Positions 45,469-54,772 of a DNA stretch of 64,000 nucleotides are shown here, one piece after another. Source of the stretch: Gammaproteobacteria bacterium (GTDB taxonomy: Bacteria > Pseudomonadota > Gammaproteobacteria > Granulosicoccales > Granulosicoccaceae); assembly GCA_019634245.1 (NCBI GenBank), contig JAHQVR010000030.1, positions 1-64,000 of the forward strand. The letters are read 5' to 3'. Position 1 is the first letter of the stretch, and the number at the start of each line of letters is the position of its first letter. The notes beneath the pieces were generated by a model that saw only the letters and a program-made list of their open reading frames with translations, ran no database searches and was not told the DNA's origin. The position numbers were made by a program, and so were the translations under genes.

Positions 45469-46959
45469 ACCCAGTAGGAAAAAAAGCACTCCCCCGCCCG
45501 ATCCTCCGCTGGATCCCCCGACATCCATATCCCCGCCATTACCCTGGTCTGAACTTTCACCGGTCGTATCATTGGCTTCGGCGGCGCTGGACGCAAACGC
45601 GGTTGCTTGAGCAAGGGTATCGGATACCAACGCCCGGCTATCTGCATCACCGGCGGGGCATGTGCTCGACGACAGCAGTCCATCATCGATACAGATATCC
45701 AGTGCATGCTTACCTTGTTGCAGCAAATGCAAGCTGTGTGAAATCCCTGAAACGGTAGCACCACAGTCGACAATTTCGCGCAAACTCGACAGCGGCGTAA
45801 CTTCTTCACTGACCGGCATAAGCGCTCTGGCGGCAAGCGCATCACAGAGTCGAATCGATTGCCGGGCTTCAACCAATTCGTCGCTTAAACCATGCACCAT
45901 CATCATGGGCGGATAGATACTTGGATCGTTAGCCACCCGCAGCGGGAAACTATTCTCTGGAATTGGACTGGCGCTTACATCAGCGTCGGAGACAGGTTGA
46001 TTGAGCACATCATCGACAATAGCAATACCTTCAGCATTGGTATAAAACCCCTGTTGGGCACGTTCAACGAAGTCGGTAAAGTCGGTGGGGGGATACATCA
46101 GTACCGCTGCACCGATCGCCTCCGGACGATTTACCGCTAATGAGGCAGCCAGATGCCCACCGGCAGACTGACCAAACACTACCGGCTTACCCGAGCTGCC
46201 AAAGCGGGATTGATTTTCAATCACCCAGGCCAGCGCCGATTCAGCATCCTCGGTGATACTCCCTATATCACTCATATGGCAGGCCGCCGTGCCTTCTTTA
46301 TTATCCAAAAGTCGATAAAACGGCGCGTAAACAACGAAACCTTGTTGAACAAAGTGAGGCACAGTCAAATCCAAGCCAAAAAAACCAAATCCGCGAGCAC
46401 TCCAAGACCCACCGTGTAAGGCAATCAGTGGGCGTCCGTCGGCGGTAGGGTGTGATTTATACACGCGCATCTCCAGTTCGCAGGTTCCTCTTGCCGTTTG
46501 AACGGATTTGTAGCTCAAGCGTTGCATGTAGGGATGCACAACCCCTTCCAATGAACGTGCGCCTAAATCGAGTTTCGACCCTGGACTATGAGTCCAACTG
46601 TTCTCTACGATATTTTGCGCATTACCCAAGCCCGAAGAGTCGACCGCTAACTGACAAAAGTCCAACAGCTCCGTAGCGTGGTAGTTAACATTTACAGAAC
46701 AACTGGCATCACTGAAATAGGCTCGGGTGCTGCCAGCCGCTTCCGGATTGATGGGCTCACAGCCATTCTCACGGCTTTCATACAAAGGCTCTACGGGCAT
46801 TTCCGCCAATAGTTCTTCAACCAACTGGCACCCCAGGGCCGTACCCAAAAGTGTCTTTAACGCATCCGTATTGGAATCAGCGTAAGACGCGCTCGCCCAA
46901 CCCATCAACACCAAAAGTGCGGCAACCCGAGCGTTAACGTTCACCAGGCGGTGCTTCAT
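45409..46959 (-). CDS. Secreted alpha/beta-hydrolase (esterase) with GlyGly-CTERM-like tail
   Basis: 516 residues. N-terminal signal peptide ends near SASYA. The esterase core has the oxyanion HGGSWSARGF, nucleophile elbow VFGQSAGGHLAAS, acidic residue in VHGLSDELVEARQ and a late His (SHSLHL), a BD-FAE/carboxylesterase layout. Extra Cys pairs fit a periplasmic or surface location. The C-terminus is a Gly/Ser linker (GGSSGGSGGG), one hydrophobic helix (VLFFLLGLLGLGAVY) and a basic end, the pattern of GlyGly-CTERM proteins processed by rhombosortase and sent out by type II secretion. No rhombosortase gene is in the window. Overlaps the M48 stop by four bases. Confidence 0.85.
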   Translation of the reverse strand: MKHRLVNVNARVAALLVLMGWASASYADSNTDALKTLLGTALGCQLVEELLAEMPVEPLYESRENGCEPINPEAAGSTRAYFSDASCSVNVNYHATELLDFCQLAVDSSGLGNAQNIVENSWTHSPGSKLDLGARSLEGVVHPYMQRLSYKSVQTARGTCELEMRVYKSHPTADGRPLIALHGGSWSARGFGFFGLDLTVPHFVQQGFVVYAPFYRLLDNKEGTAACHMSDIGSITEDAESALAWVIENQSRFGSSGKPVVFGQSAGGHLAASLAVNRPEAIGAAVLMYPPTDFTDFVERAQQGFYTNAEGIAIVDDVLNQPVSDADVSASPIPENSFPLRVANDPSIYPPMMMVHGLSDELVEARQSIRLCDALAARALMPVSEEVTPLSSLREIVDCGATVSGISHSLHLLQQGKHALDICIDDGLLSSSTCPAGDADSRALVSDTLAQATAFASSAAEANDTTGESSDQGNGGDMDVGGSSGGSGGGVLFFLLGLLGLGAVYRFAQLRLQHGQ

Positions 46960-48494
46960 TTAACCACCGCATCCAGAACAATCACTCGCACCGCATTGGC
47001 CTGAGCCTGCGTAATACGTTTACCTGTATCCACGATTTGAGACTTTCCAGGCCCTAATGTGCCATTGATCGTGCGTGCCAAAAAGGTTTGACCACTGCTG
47101 GTCCGCACTTGTATGTCAATGTTACCGATGGGCCGTTTGGTTCGATTCGTAAATCGAATACCCAGAGTGCCTTTTTCGGTAACCCCATGTTGTGCCAACA
47201 CATAGTTACCCGGATTGTCAGACAGATCGAGCTTTAATAACGAATCCATTGCGCGATCAGCCGCCGGGCCACTACCCTGCGCTGCATTGGCATAGTGCTT
47301 CTTCGCAGCCTGCACGTTGCCACCGGCTTTCTCGATATCCCCTAAACCGGCTTCCGCGGTTGGTGTTGGCAGCAGCTTCATACTGGTGTTGAAGTCTGCT
47401 TTTGCTGCCCGATAGTTTCGATTGGCAAGATGCAGTTCGCCACGCTTTACATAGGACCAAAAAAATTCCTTGTTCAACGATATCGCTCTGTCGTAGTGAC
47501 GCTTTGCCGCACTGGAGTTTTTCTGTCTGAGCGCAATATCTCCCATGAAGGAGTGGAAGTGCGATTCTTTCGACTCTTGTTTAATAGCAAGTTGCGTCAG
47601 TCTTTTTGCCTCATTTACTTTGCCGTCGGCCAGCGCCTTTTGCGCTTTGTCAAAATTGGCGTACGCTGTTTCAGTTCGACGTAACCGCTCCATGGCGCGT
47701 GTATATTCTTGCCGTCCAACCGTTCCACCGGAAGGCAGCTTTCTCGCCGTGGCGATATTTTCCGCAACCCGCTTCGTTGACGGCGGATGAGACGCAAACA
47801 GACCTTGTATAAAGCTTGGATTACGCCCTTCAGACAGTCGCACAAAGGTTTGCTGTAAATCCACAGCACCCCGTGGATCGTAACCAGCTCGCGACATGTA
47901 CTCCATTCCGAACCGATCAGACTCTAACTCGGCGTCTCGGCCATAACGCGTGTTAATGAGCTGCGCGCCAATCATCGATCCTACTTGCGCCAGCTGTCCA
48001 TAGCCTTCTCGATTACCTGCAACCGTGGCGAGCATGACTCCACCTTGTAGTAACAAACCTCGAGATTGTCCACGGGCGCCATGCTTAGCCGCAGCATGCA
48101 CAATTTCATGCCCGAGTACCGCAGCGAGTTCAGCCTCACTTTTCAACTCGGTTAACAGTCCGCGATTGATCGAAATTTTCCCCCCCGGTAACGCCCAGGC
48201 ATTTGGCACGGAACTGTTAATGACATTGAACTCATAGGGAAGCTTACGATCACTTTTGGCGGCCAGACGGTTTCCCACTTTTCTGACATAAGCTTCTACA
48301 CCAGGGTCCACCACGTAATCCCCACCCTGACTTTGCCGGAGCGGCACATATTGCTGTTTCCCAACCTGAAGCTCCCACTGTTCCGACACCAACATCAATT
48401 CGTTCTTGCCAGTTACCGGATTTTTTGCACAGCCTACGGCGACCAAAATCAATATAACCGGGGCGGCGATTCTCAACACATTTTTTGTTTTCAT
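46956..48494 (-). CDS. M48-family zinc metalloprotease lipoprotein with TPR repeats
   Basis: 512 residues from ATG 48494 (GAGGAG eight bases upstream). Lipoprotein signal with lipobox VAVGC, lipidated Cys22. Zinc motif HEIVHAAAKH (129-133) with the third ligand Glu in DAELESDRFGMEYMSRAG. TPR-like helices about 290-400, then a beta-rich C-terminal domain about 415-512 (IRFTNRTKRPIGNIDI). The overall plan resembles BepA/YfgC outer-membrane quality control proteases, with an additional C-terminal domain. The downstream esterase overlaps its stop, so the two are co-transcribed. Confidence 0.88.
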   Translation of the reverse strand: MKTKNVLRIAAPVILILVAVGCAKNPVTGKNELMLVSEQWELQVGKQQYVPLRQSQGGDYVVDPGVEAYVRKVGNRLAAKSDRKLPYEFNVINSSVPNAWALPGGKISINRGLLTELKSEAELAAVLGHEIVHAAAKHGARGQSRGLLLQGGVMLATVAGNREGYGQLAQVGSMIGAQLINTRYGRDAELESDRFGMEYMSRAGYDPRGAVDLQQTFVRLSEGRNPSFIQGLFASHPPSTKRVAENIATARKLPSGGTVGRQEYTRAMERLRRTETAYANFDKAQKALADGKVNEAKRLTQLAIKQESKESHFHSFMGDIALRQKNSSAAKRHYDRAISLNKEFFWSYVKRGELHLANRNYRAAKADFNTSMKLLPTPTAEAGLGDIEKAGGNVQAAKKHYANAAQGSGPAADRAMDSLLKLDLSDNPGNYVLAQHGVTEKGTLGIRFTNRTKRPIGNIDIQVRTSSGQTFLARTINGTLGPGKSQIVDTGKRITQAQANAVRVIVLDAVVK

Positions 48495-48622
48495 AGTTTG
48501 GGCTCCTCGATACATCAGCCAGTGGCCGATCAACTAATTCGATGGACTCAGTGTCTCATGACAATTCAATCTCGCACAGCAGAATTGCCCGACAAGCTCC
48601 TGACGTTCGGTGTACCTAATCG

Positions 48623-49126
48623 TTAATGATTGTGACCACCCGGACCATGCGCGTGACCGTGTTGACGCTCTTCTTCGGTTGATTCGCGCACGGCAATAAT
48701 TTTCACATCAAAGCGTAAATCTTTGCCCGCCAAGGGGTGATTTCCATCCACATCAATGTTGAATTTACCGACTTTTACAATCGTTGCCGGTGATCGTCCA
48801 TTGGGTGTCTGCATGTTCAAAATCTGACCGATTTGGAACTTACGATTGGCTCCATTGTCTATTTTTTTCTTTGGAACTCTTTGGATTCGGTCGGGGTAGT
48901 AGCGGCCATAGGCCTGCTCATGAGGTACATCGACTGAAAAGTCATCCCCAGCGCATTTACCGATAAAGGCTTCCTGCAAAACGGCAAGAACATTGCGTTC
49001 TCCCATCAGAAACAGCATAGGTTCACCTCCGGATGTACTTTCAAGCTCTTCATCGTTGGCGTCGTACAGATCGTAATGAAAGCTGACCACTTTTCCCGGT
49101 GTGATCGTGTTCTCGGTGTCGCTCAT
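48623..49126 (-). CDS. SlyD-like FKBP-type peptidyl-prolyl isomerase
   Basis: 167 residues, cytosolic. KVVSFHYDLYDANDEELEST then EPMLFLMGERNVLAVLQEAFIG is the FKBP strand-and-IF-domain layout of SlyD; the insert-in-flap domain spans about 70-130. The tail is His-rich but short (HGHAHGPGGHNH), enough for nickel or zinc binding. Divergent from the DUF6279-like lipoprotein gene. Confidence 0.9.
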   Translation of the reverse strand: MSDTENTITPGKVVSFHYDLYDANDEELESTSGGEPMLFLMGERNVLAVLQEAFIGKCAGDDFSVDVPHEQAYGRYYPDRIQRVPKKKIDNGANRKFQIGQILNMQTPNGRSPATIVKVGKFNIDVDGNHPLAGKDLRFDVKIIAVRESTEEERQHGHAHGPGGHNH

Positions 49127-49201
49127 GGATTACTCAGTTGTCATGTTAGGGATCGAAATCCTAAGCGCTACACAGCTCTGTTAGCGCTAGAATTATTGGG
49201 A

Positions 49202-50167
49202 ATGATATCAATTGCGCTGCAAAAACGGACGTCTATCTTGCTGGCGAGCCTGCTGCTCGTGATATCTGGTTGCTCTAATAGCAAATTAATCATCGGCCCG
49301 ATTTACAACCGACTCGATGATCAAATGCGCAAGGAGTTCCACAAACTAGGCGACTTCAACGAAACCCAAGTAGCCAGCTTTGAGGATACGCTAGGTACCT
49401 TCCATGTCTGGCATAGACAGTTCGAATTGCCCAAGTACGCAGCACTGCTCGATACCATCTCCAATCGGATCATCGAAACTGATGCCGTCACAGCTGAAAC
49501 CTTACAAAGCTGGTTAGATCAATCCGAACGGTTTACTCAATCGGTTCGCGAATGCCATCCCATAAATTTTTCATTCGGTTTAATGAAATCCCTCACTGAT
49601 GAGCAAGTGACGTTCATTGAAAAACGCTTCCAGCGCGAACAAGGAAAAAATAAAAACAAATATCAAAAGCGTACAAAGGAAGAACGTATTCAGCGACGCA
49701 CCGACAATGTGGTCAAATTTGCCAGCAAGATTGGTTTTGATTTCACGGAAGGTCAAAAAACACTTTTAAAGCAAACTTTTGGTAAACAAATAAGTCTGCG
49801 CAAAGACTACTGGGCACTTTCGGGTAACTGGAATCGGCGAATGTTCAAACTGGCTCGCCAACAGGAATCGCCTGTCTACGATGAACGGATGCAAGCCCAT
49901 TTGCAATCACTGTGGTCATTATTAGAAGACGCAAAACCCGCCGAATGGCGACAGAACCGAGAACTTTGGCGAGACTTTGGAGTGAAATTCATAAACAGTC
50001 TCAACAAGGAGCAGCGAAAATGGGCCAATGTTTGGCTGAGCAAATTAGCGAATACACTAGTTAAAATTTCAAACGACACCCCATCCGCGACGCCTAGCAA
50101 CGATACAACTGTGGGGTGCTATGCCAACGCTGCAGCGTTAAAAGACTCCCCTACAAAATCACTGTAG
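49202..50167 (+). CDS. DUF6279-like lipoprotein
   Basis: 321 residues from ATG 49202, the start that puts the lipoprotein signal first (SILLASLLLVISGCSN, lipidated Cys). The rest is helical and highly charged (EKRFQREQGKNKNKYQKRTK), with conserved-looking Trp (WHRQFELPKYAALL, WRQNRELWRDF). It fits the DUF6279 family of gammaproteobacterial lipoproteins by pattern; function unknown. It is convergent with dusC. Confidence 0.7.
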   Translation: MISIALQKRTSILLASLLLVISGCSNSKLIIGPIYNRLDDQMRKEFHKLGDFNETQVASFEDTLGTFHVWHRQFELPKYAALLDTISNRIIETDAVTAETLQSWLDQSERFTQSVRECHPINFSFGLMKSLTDEQVTFIEKRFQREQGKNKNKYQKRTKEERIQRRTDNVVKFASKIGFDFTEGQKTLLKQTFGKQISLRKDYWALSGNWNRRMFKLARQQESPVYDERMQAHLQSLWSLLEDAKPAEWRQNRELWRDFGVKFINSLNKEQRKWANVWLSKLANTLVKISNDTPSATPSNDTTVGCYANAAALKDSPTKSL

Positions 50168-50186
50168 CCCAGCGATTTAAACACCG

Positions 50187-51167
50187 TCACAGCGCTATAT
50201 CCATCAACCGGTGTTGCGCAAAGCCTACACGAAAGGCGTCGGTATGATGATGTGTGCGGAGCCGTTTGAACAATGCCTCAGCTTGAGGATAATTGCGTTT
50301 TAGATAGGCCAACCATTGTTTGGTGCGATTGCCGATGTGCCTAGGGCTTTGACAATCAATGCGCCAAAAATGCTCCTCCAGATTATTCAGCACCGACTCC
50401 CATGGCATCATTTCAAGAGTGCCAGTGCCATGCGTTATCCGACGCGCCAGATCAGGTGCAGATAGCGCGCCCCGACCAATCATCAAGTGAGGACAGCCGC
50501 TCTGCTCAATGGCCTCACAAGCAGAGTGTTCCGACCAGATTTCTCCATTTATAGTTATCCAATGCTTTGGGTAGGTATGAATGGCACCCACCAATGACCA
50601 GTAAGCAGGGGGTTTGTAACCATCGAACTTAGTCCTGGCATGAATCGTTAGTTCATCCGCCCCAGCGTTGTAGATGCTTCTGACTATTTGTTCTAGATGA
50701 TCCGCGGTTTCGTAGCCGAGTCGGATTTTTGCCGTAACGGGCACCCGAACTGGAACCGCCTCACGAACACGCGCCACCACCTCCTCGACCAATTCAGGCT
50801 CTCGAAGCATGATCGAACCACCCATGCTTTTATTGACCGTTTTAGCCGGGCAGCCAAAATTAAGATCAATACCTGGAGCGCCCAGCGCGACGGCGCGTTG
50901 TGCGTTGAGAGCCAGCGCCGCAGCATTGCTACCAAGCAATTGCACATACACGGGCACAGCACTATCGGTGTGTCCATCGTTATCCAGCTCTGGGCACAAT
51001 CGATAAAACACTCGAGGCGGTAAAAGCACATCTGTCACCCTCACAAACTCAGTGACGCACCGTGTAAATCCGCCAAGTCGAGTCATGAAGGCACGCATGG
51101 GGGCATCCACTACGCCTTCCATGGGAGCCAAAATTAGGCGTGGGGGATTTTTTTTGATCGAGGCCAT
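50187..51167 (-). CDS. dusC: tRNA-dihydrouridine(16) synthase DusC
   Basis: FMN- and NADPH-dependent reduction of U16 in tRNA. 326 residues from ATG 51167. LAPMEGVVDAPMR (FMN loop), catalytic Cys106 in DLNFGCPAKTVNKSMGG, LTIHARTKFDGYKPPAYW and MIGRGALSAPDL are the Dus blocks. The C-terminal KQWLAYLKRNYPQAEALF is the DusC subgroup helix, distinguishing it from DusA and DusB. Divergent from the GTPase gene with a 59-base gap. Confidence 0.9.
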   Translation of the reverse strand: MASIKKNPPRLILAPMEGVVDAPMRAFMTRLGGFTRCVTEFVRVTDVLLPPRVFYRLCPELDNDGHTDSAVPVYVQLLGSNAAALALNAQRAVALGAPGIDLNFGCPAKTVNKSMGGSIMLREPELVEEVVARVREAVPVRVPVTAKIRLGYETADHLEQIVRSIYNAGADELTIHARTKFDGYKPPAYWSLVGAIHTYPKHWITINGEIWSEHSACEAIEQSGCPHLMIGRGALSAPDLARRITHGTGTLEMMPWESVLNNLEEHFWRIDCQSPRHIGNRTKQWLAYLKRNYPQAEALFKRLRTHHHTDAFRVGFAQHRLMDIAL

Positions 51168-51226
51168 CACCCACAATGATAACGACCTTGCTGACAACTT
51201 GCAGTGACAGCGCCTACACTGACACC

Positions 51227-52144
51227 ATGCCGATACAGTGGTTTCCGGGGCACATGCACAAGGCGCGAAAAGAGATCGCCTCAGTGCTTCCCTCCACCGA
51301 CATCATAGTTGAAGTTCTGGACGCCAGAATTCCGTACAGCAGCCAAAATCCGATGCTGAAGGAATTGCGAGGAGATCGGCCATGCCTGAGAGTATTGACT
51401 AAAAGCGATCTTGCTGACCCAGCCAAAACCGACATCTGGATAGCCGCAATGAAGAACTCGAACACCGATGCGCTGGCGATTCAGAAAGATGCCGCGGACA
51501 CCGCCACTAACGTGATCAGCACTATCAAGAACCTATGCCCACGGACGCCTGGCCAATTGAAACCATCGGTGACTCTAGTGGTGGGCATTCCCAATGTGGG
51601 TAAATCAACGCTGATCAATACACTAGTGGGGCGCGCCGCCGCCAAAACCGGCAATGAGCCCGCCATCACAAAAAGACAACAATTGATACGACTGAGCGAC
51701 AATTGGCAATTGCGCGATACGCCCGGCGTACTATGGCCGAACCTGGAAAACGTTCTGGGCGGTTATCGTTTGGCGGCCACAGGGGCAATACGCGACACCG
51801 CAATGGACAGCAGTGATGTAGCAGTTCACCTGCTCGACTATCTAAAAGGTGAGTATCAGAGCGAACTTCATGTACGTTACGGTGAATGCTCTTCGGATGA
51901 TAGTGTGGCTTGGCTGGAGCATATCGGAACTTCACGCGGCTGCCTGGGGGCGGGTGGCTTAGTCGATTTTGACCGCGCTGCCAGAATTCTACTTAATGAA
52001 TTCCGCAGTGGTGAACTCGGTAGAGTCAGCCTGGAAACTCCCGATATGCAAATCGAAGAAGAGCAAAACGTCCTTCGGCTGCGCAGTGAAAAAAAGGCTA
52101 AAAAGAAATTACGGCGACGTTCATCGTCGCAGGGCAAACAATGA
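51227..52144 (+). CDS. Circularly permuted GTPase, YlqF/RbgA-like
   Basis: Ribosome large-subunit assembly GTPase family. 305 residues from ATG 51227 (PIQWFPGHMHKARKEI, the family N-terminus). The GTPase motifs come in permuted order: G4 TKSD 58-61, G1 GIPNVGKST 120-128, G3 DTPG 164-167. A C-terminal domain and a strongly basic tail (KKAKKKLRRRSSSQGKQ) for RNA binding follow. The MFS gene starts on its stop (ATGA). Confidence 0.9.
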   Translation: MPIQWFPGHMHKARKEIASVLPSTDIIVEVLDARIPYSSQNPMLKELRGDRPCLRVLTKSDLADPAKTDIWIAAMKNSNTDALAIQKDAADTATNVISTIKNLCPRTPGQLKPSVTLVVGIPNVGKSTLINTLVGRAAAKTGNEPAITKRQQLIRLSDNWQLRDTPGVLWPNLENVLGGYRLAATGAIRDTAMDSSDVAVHLLDYLKGEYQSELHVRYGECSSDDSVAWLEHIGTSRGCLGAGGLVDFDRAARILLNEFRSGELGRVSLETPDMQIEEEQNVLRLRSEKKAKKKLRRRSSSQGKQ

Positions 52145-53346
52145 CCAAGCCAAGCCGAATGCCCCTGACGATATATCTGTTATCGATGTGCAACGGATTT
52201 CTATACATCAGCCAATCATTGTTAATCACTATTTCCGCACTTATTGGCTTTGAGTTAGCGCCCGAAAAAACCTTAGCAACGGTGCCAATGGCGCTTCAGT
52301 TCTTTGCCATTATGGCCAGTAGCATGCCCGCATCCTGGTTTATGGGTCGGTTTGGTCGACGGCTGGGGTTTATCTTCGCCAACTGCATTGGGGTGATCGG
52401 CTCAACGTTGGCTCTCTATGCCTTGTTTACAGACAGTTTTCATATTTTTTGCGCCGCCACTGTGTGTTTTGGAATTTTCGCTGCCTTCGGAAATTATTAT
52501 CGCTTCACCGCAGCAGAAGTGGTGGATGAAAGTAACAAAAGCCTAGCAATCTCTTTTGTGATGGCAGGTGGTGTGGTCGCTGGTTTTATTGGGCCAAATC
52601 TTGCGAATTGGAGCTCTTCAATATTTGCGGCTGAGCGCTTTGCCGGACCATTCGCTGTGCTGATCGTCGTCTACATCATATCGATGATCACCATTAGCCG
52701 CGCAGACCTTCCCAAAGCTCTTAAAAAAGACCCCAGCAATCTTGGCAGACCCATTAGCGACATCATGCGCCAACCCATTTTTATTGTCGCCGTTGCCTGC
52801 CAAATGTTCGGTTATGGAACGATGAATTTTGTCATGTCCGCCACCCCGCTGGCTATGCACGCCCATGAGTTTGGTATGAGCCCCACGGCCCTAGTCATTC
52901 AATGGCATGTCGTGTCCATGTTTGCGCCTTCGTTTGTCACGGGCCATTTGATCAAGCGACTGGGAATCCTACCTGTGCTCGCCATAGGTGTACTGCTAGG
53001 CTTTGCCTGTGTAGCGATCAATTTGTCAGGACAATCACTTCCGCATTTCGTCAGTTCACTCATTCTTCTAGGCATTAGTTGGAATTTCCTTTACGTCGGT
53101 GGCACCACACTACTGACCGACGCATACGAGCCACAAGAAAAAGCCAAGACTCAGGCCATCAATGATTTCATCGTGTTTACCACCGTCACTGTCACCGCCA
53201 TGAGTGCAGGTGGCATGCACCACATTTTTGGTTGGCAAGTTGTGAACATCAGTGTCATTCCGATGTTGCTGGTGACCGCCTTGGCCATTTCATGGCTTTT
53301 CCTTCTTCGACGCAATGTCCAATTAGCCCACAAAACAGTGGGGTAA
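52141..53346 (+). CDS. Major facilitator superfamily transporter
   Basis: 401 residues with 12 predicted membrane helices. MFS loop 2-3 motif WFMGRFGRRLGFIFAN is clear. The TDAYEPQEKAKTQAINDF stretch near residue 325 is typical of a group of proteobacterial MFS permeases with unknown substrates. Overlaps the GTPase gene by four bases, but no functional link is obvious. Confidence 0.88.
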   Translation: MTKPSRMPLTIYLLSMCNGFLYISQSLLITISALIGFELAPEKTLATVPMALQFFAIMASSMPASWFMGRFGRRLGFIFANCIGVIGSTLALYALFTDSFHIFCAATVCFGIFAAFGNYYRFTAAEVVDESNKSLAISFVMAGGVVAGFIGPNLANWSSSIFAAERFAGPFAVLIVVYIISMITISRADLPKALKKDPSNLGRPISDIMRQPIFIVAVACQMFGYGTMNFVMSATPLAMHAHEFGMSPTALVIQWHVVSMFAPSFVTGHLIKRLGILPVLAIGVLLGFACVAINLSGQSLPHFVSSLILLGISWNFLYVGGTTLLTDAYEPQEKAKTQAINDFIVFTTVTVTAMSAGGMHHIFGWQVVNISVIPMLLVTALAISWLFLLRRNVQLAHKTVG

Positions 53347-53534
53347 TGGGTCACAGATTTTTCTTTATTACATCCACAAACAGAGCTTCGCCAACTGGTC
53401 CTTTCAGTTGCTCTCCGAACCGTCGCTACAGACTCAAGTAACGGACTATTTTAATAGAACCCGCTAACAAAGAAGCCAGCTAAGAGCTTCAGCCTTTGGT
53501 GTATTCGACACTGATACGCCACTGGATAAAAAGT

Positions 53535-53948
53535 GTGAGAGTGATTGTGTTTTATCGATCTGATGAAGAGAAGAAGCGACGTCGTCGAACGAATTTCACA
53601 GCGATTGCTCTGCTGTGCATGTCCATTCTGGGTTGTGCCAGCCCTACCCACCAACAAACCGACGACGAACGCCAAAGGCAGGCCTTAATCTCCTGGAATC
53701 GCTGCATCGATCGCAATGCAACCGAATTAAACAATAACTTACTGGTCAGCGCAGAGCAGCTTGAGCAAGCCTGCGAAGGGCATAAAAGAGATGTACTGAT
53801 GGCCTACCCAGAACGGTTGGAATCTCGCCTTGATGCGATGTTGGTGCAAAGGACACGCAAGAAAGCCATTGAACATGTGACCGTGCAAACCTTGAATCGT
53901 TCCACAGAGGATCAGTCCGACGCAATCCTAGAGACGTTCGACCACTAG
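53535..53948 (+). CDS. Small putative lipoprotein
   Basis: About 137 residues. The start is uncertain (GTG codons at 53535 and 53547; a TTG opens a longer form at 53496). A basic stretch EKKRRRRTN precedes the hydrophobic segment AIALLCMSILGCAS, whose lipobox LGC gives the likely lipidated Cys. The rest is a charged helical domain with two further Cys. No family recognised. Preceded by a 150-base gap with only a weak hairpin. Confidence 0.55.
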   Translation: MRVIVFYRSDEEKKRRRRTNFTAIALLCMSILGCASPTHQQTDDERQRQALISWNRCIDRNATELNNNLLVSAEQLEQACEGHKRDVLMAYPERLESRLDAMLVQRTRKKAIEHVTVQTLNRSTEDQSDAILETFDH

Positions 53949-54052
53949 AAATATTACTAGCAGCTAATCCAATTCTCCCCATCGTCGTACTAACTATGCG
54001 ATAGTAGCTTTCTAGCCCCTCTATCAGGCCTTTATAAAGGACTCCCAATCGC

Positions 54053-54727
54053 ATGAAGAAAACGATTCTGGCTGCAGCGTTGCTCGCAGCGGCTTCTACC
54101 CATTCCCACTCGCAGGACGTCGCCCTAGACACTGACAACGACAAACTCAGCTACAGCCTGGGCTTGATGATCGGTGAACGTGTTCTGAAGAACTACGGCG
54201 ATACGTTGAACTACGATCTTATCTTACAAGCCATGAAAGCTCAGCACACCGGTGCTGAAACGGCGATGACATTGGATGGCGCTCAACAGACTCTGCAAGA
54301 GCAACAACAGAAAGCGCAAGCCGCAAGAGCAGAAGAAGCTAAACAAATGGGTCAGAAATTCCTTGACGACAATGCCGCTCGTGAAGGTGTTACGGTCACC
54401 GATTCAGGATTGCAATATGAAGTATTAAGCGAAGGTGACGGACCGAAACCCGCTCTTGAGGATACGGTTTCGGTGCATTACGTCGGAACCTTAACCGATG
54501 GCAGAACCTTTGATAGTTCAATCGATCGTGGTGAGCCCGCTGCTTTTCCACTGCAAAGTGTCATTCCTGGTTGGACCGAAGGGCTGCAGTTAATGCCAGT
54601 GGGTAGTAAATATCGGTTCGTGATCCCATCAGATTTGGCCTACGGTGAACGTGGTGCTGGCCAATCAATCGGCCCCGGTGAAACCTTGATTTTTGAAGTT
54701 GAGCTGTTGGAAATCAAAGCAAACTAA
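54053..54727 (+). CDS. Secreted FKBP-type peptidyl-prolyl isomerase (FkpA/FklB/Mip-like)
   Basis: 224 residues with a signal peptide of about 20 residues (ILAAALLAAASTHSHS). The N-terminal helical dimerisation domain includes LSYSLGLMIGERV. A long helix about 80-105 rich in Gln, Ala and Glu (LQEQQQKAQAARAEEA) follows. The catalytic FKBP domain about 115-224 has VHYVGTLTDGRTFDSS, FPLQSVIPGWTEGLQLMPVG and AYGERGAG. Periplasmic chaperone and isomerase of the Mip family. Confidence 0.93.
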   Translation: MKKTILAAALLAAASTHSHSQDVALDTDNDKLSYSLGLMIGERVLKNYGDTLNYDLILQAMKAQHTGAETAMTLDGAQQTLQEQQQKAQAARAEEAKQMGQKFLDDNAAREGVTVTDSGLQYEVLSEGDGPKPALEDTVSVHYVGTLTDGRTFDSSIDRGEPAAFPLQSVIPGWTEGLQLMPVGSKYRFVIPSDLAYGERGAGQSIGPGETLIFEVELLEIKAN

Positions 54728-54735
54728 GCAATAAC

Positions 54736-54772
54736 ACTACCTGCGCATAGCTCCTTGCTATTCGCAGGTAGT
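54736..54772. terminator. Bidirectional hairpin between FKBP and betA-like genes
   Basis: ACTACCTGCG pairs perfectly with CGCAGGTAGT, and the inside continues as ATAGC/GCTAT after one mismatch, giving a stem of about 16 pairs around TCCTT. The stop codon of the leftward GMC gene (54760-54758) lies inside the hairpin. T-runs on either side are modest. Confidence 0.7.

Noticed and set aside
53392..53410. CAACTG/CAGTTG hairpin after the MFS gene
   Set aside because: Six-base stem with no T-run; too weak to call a terminator.
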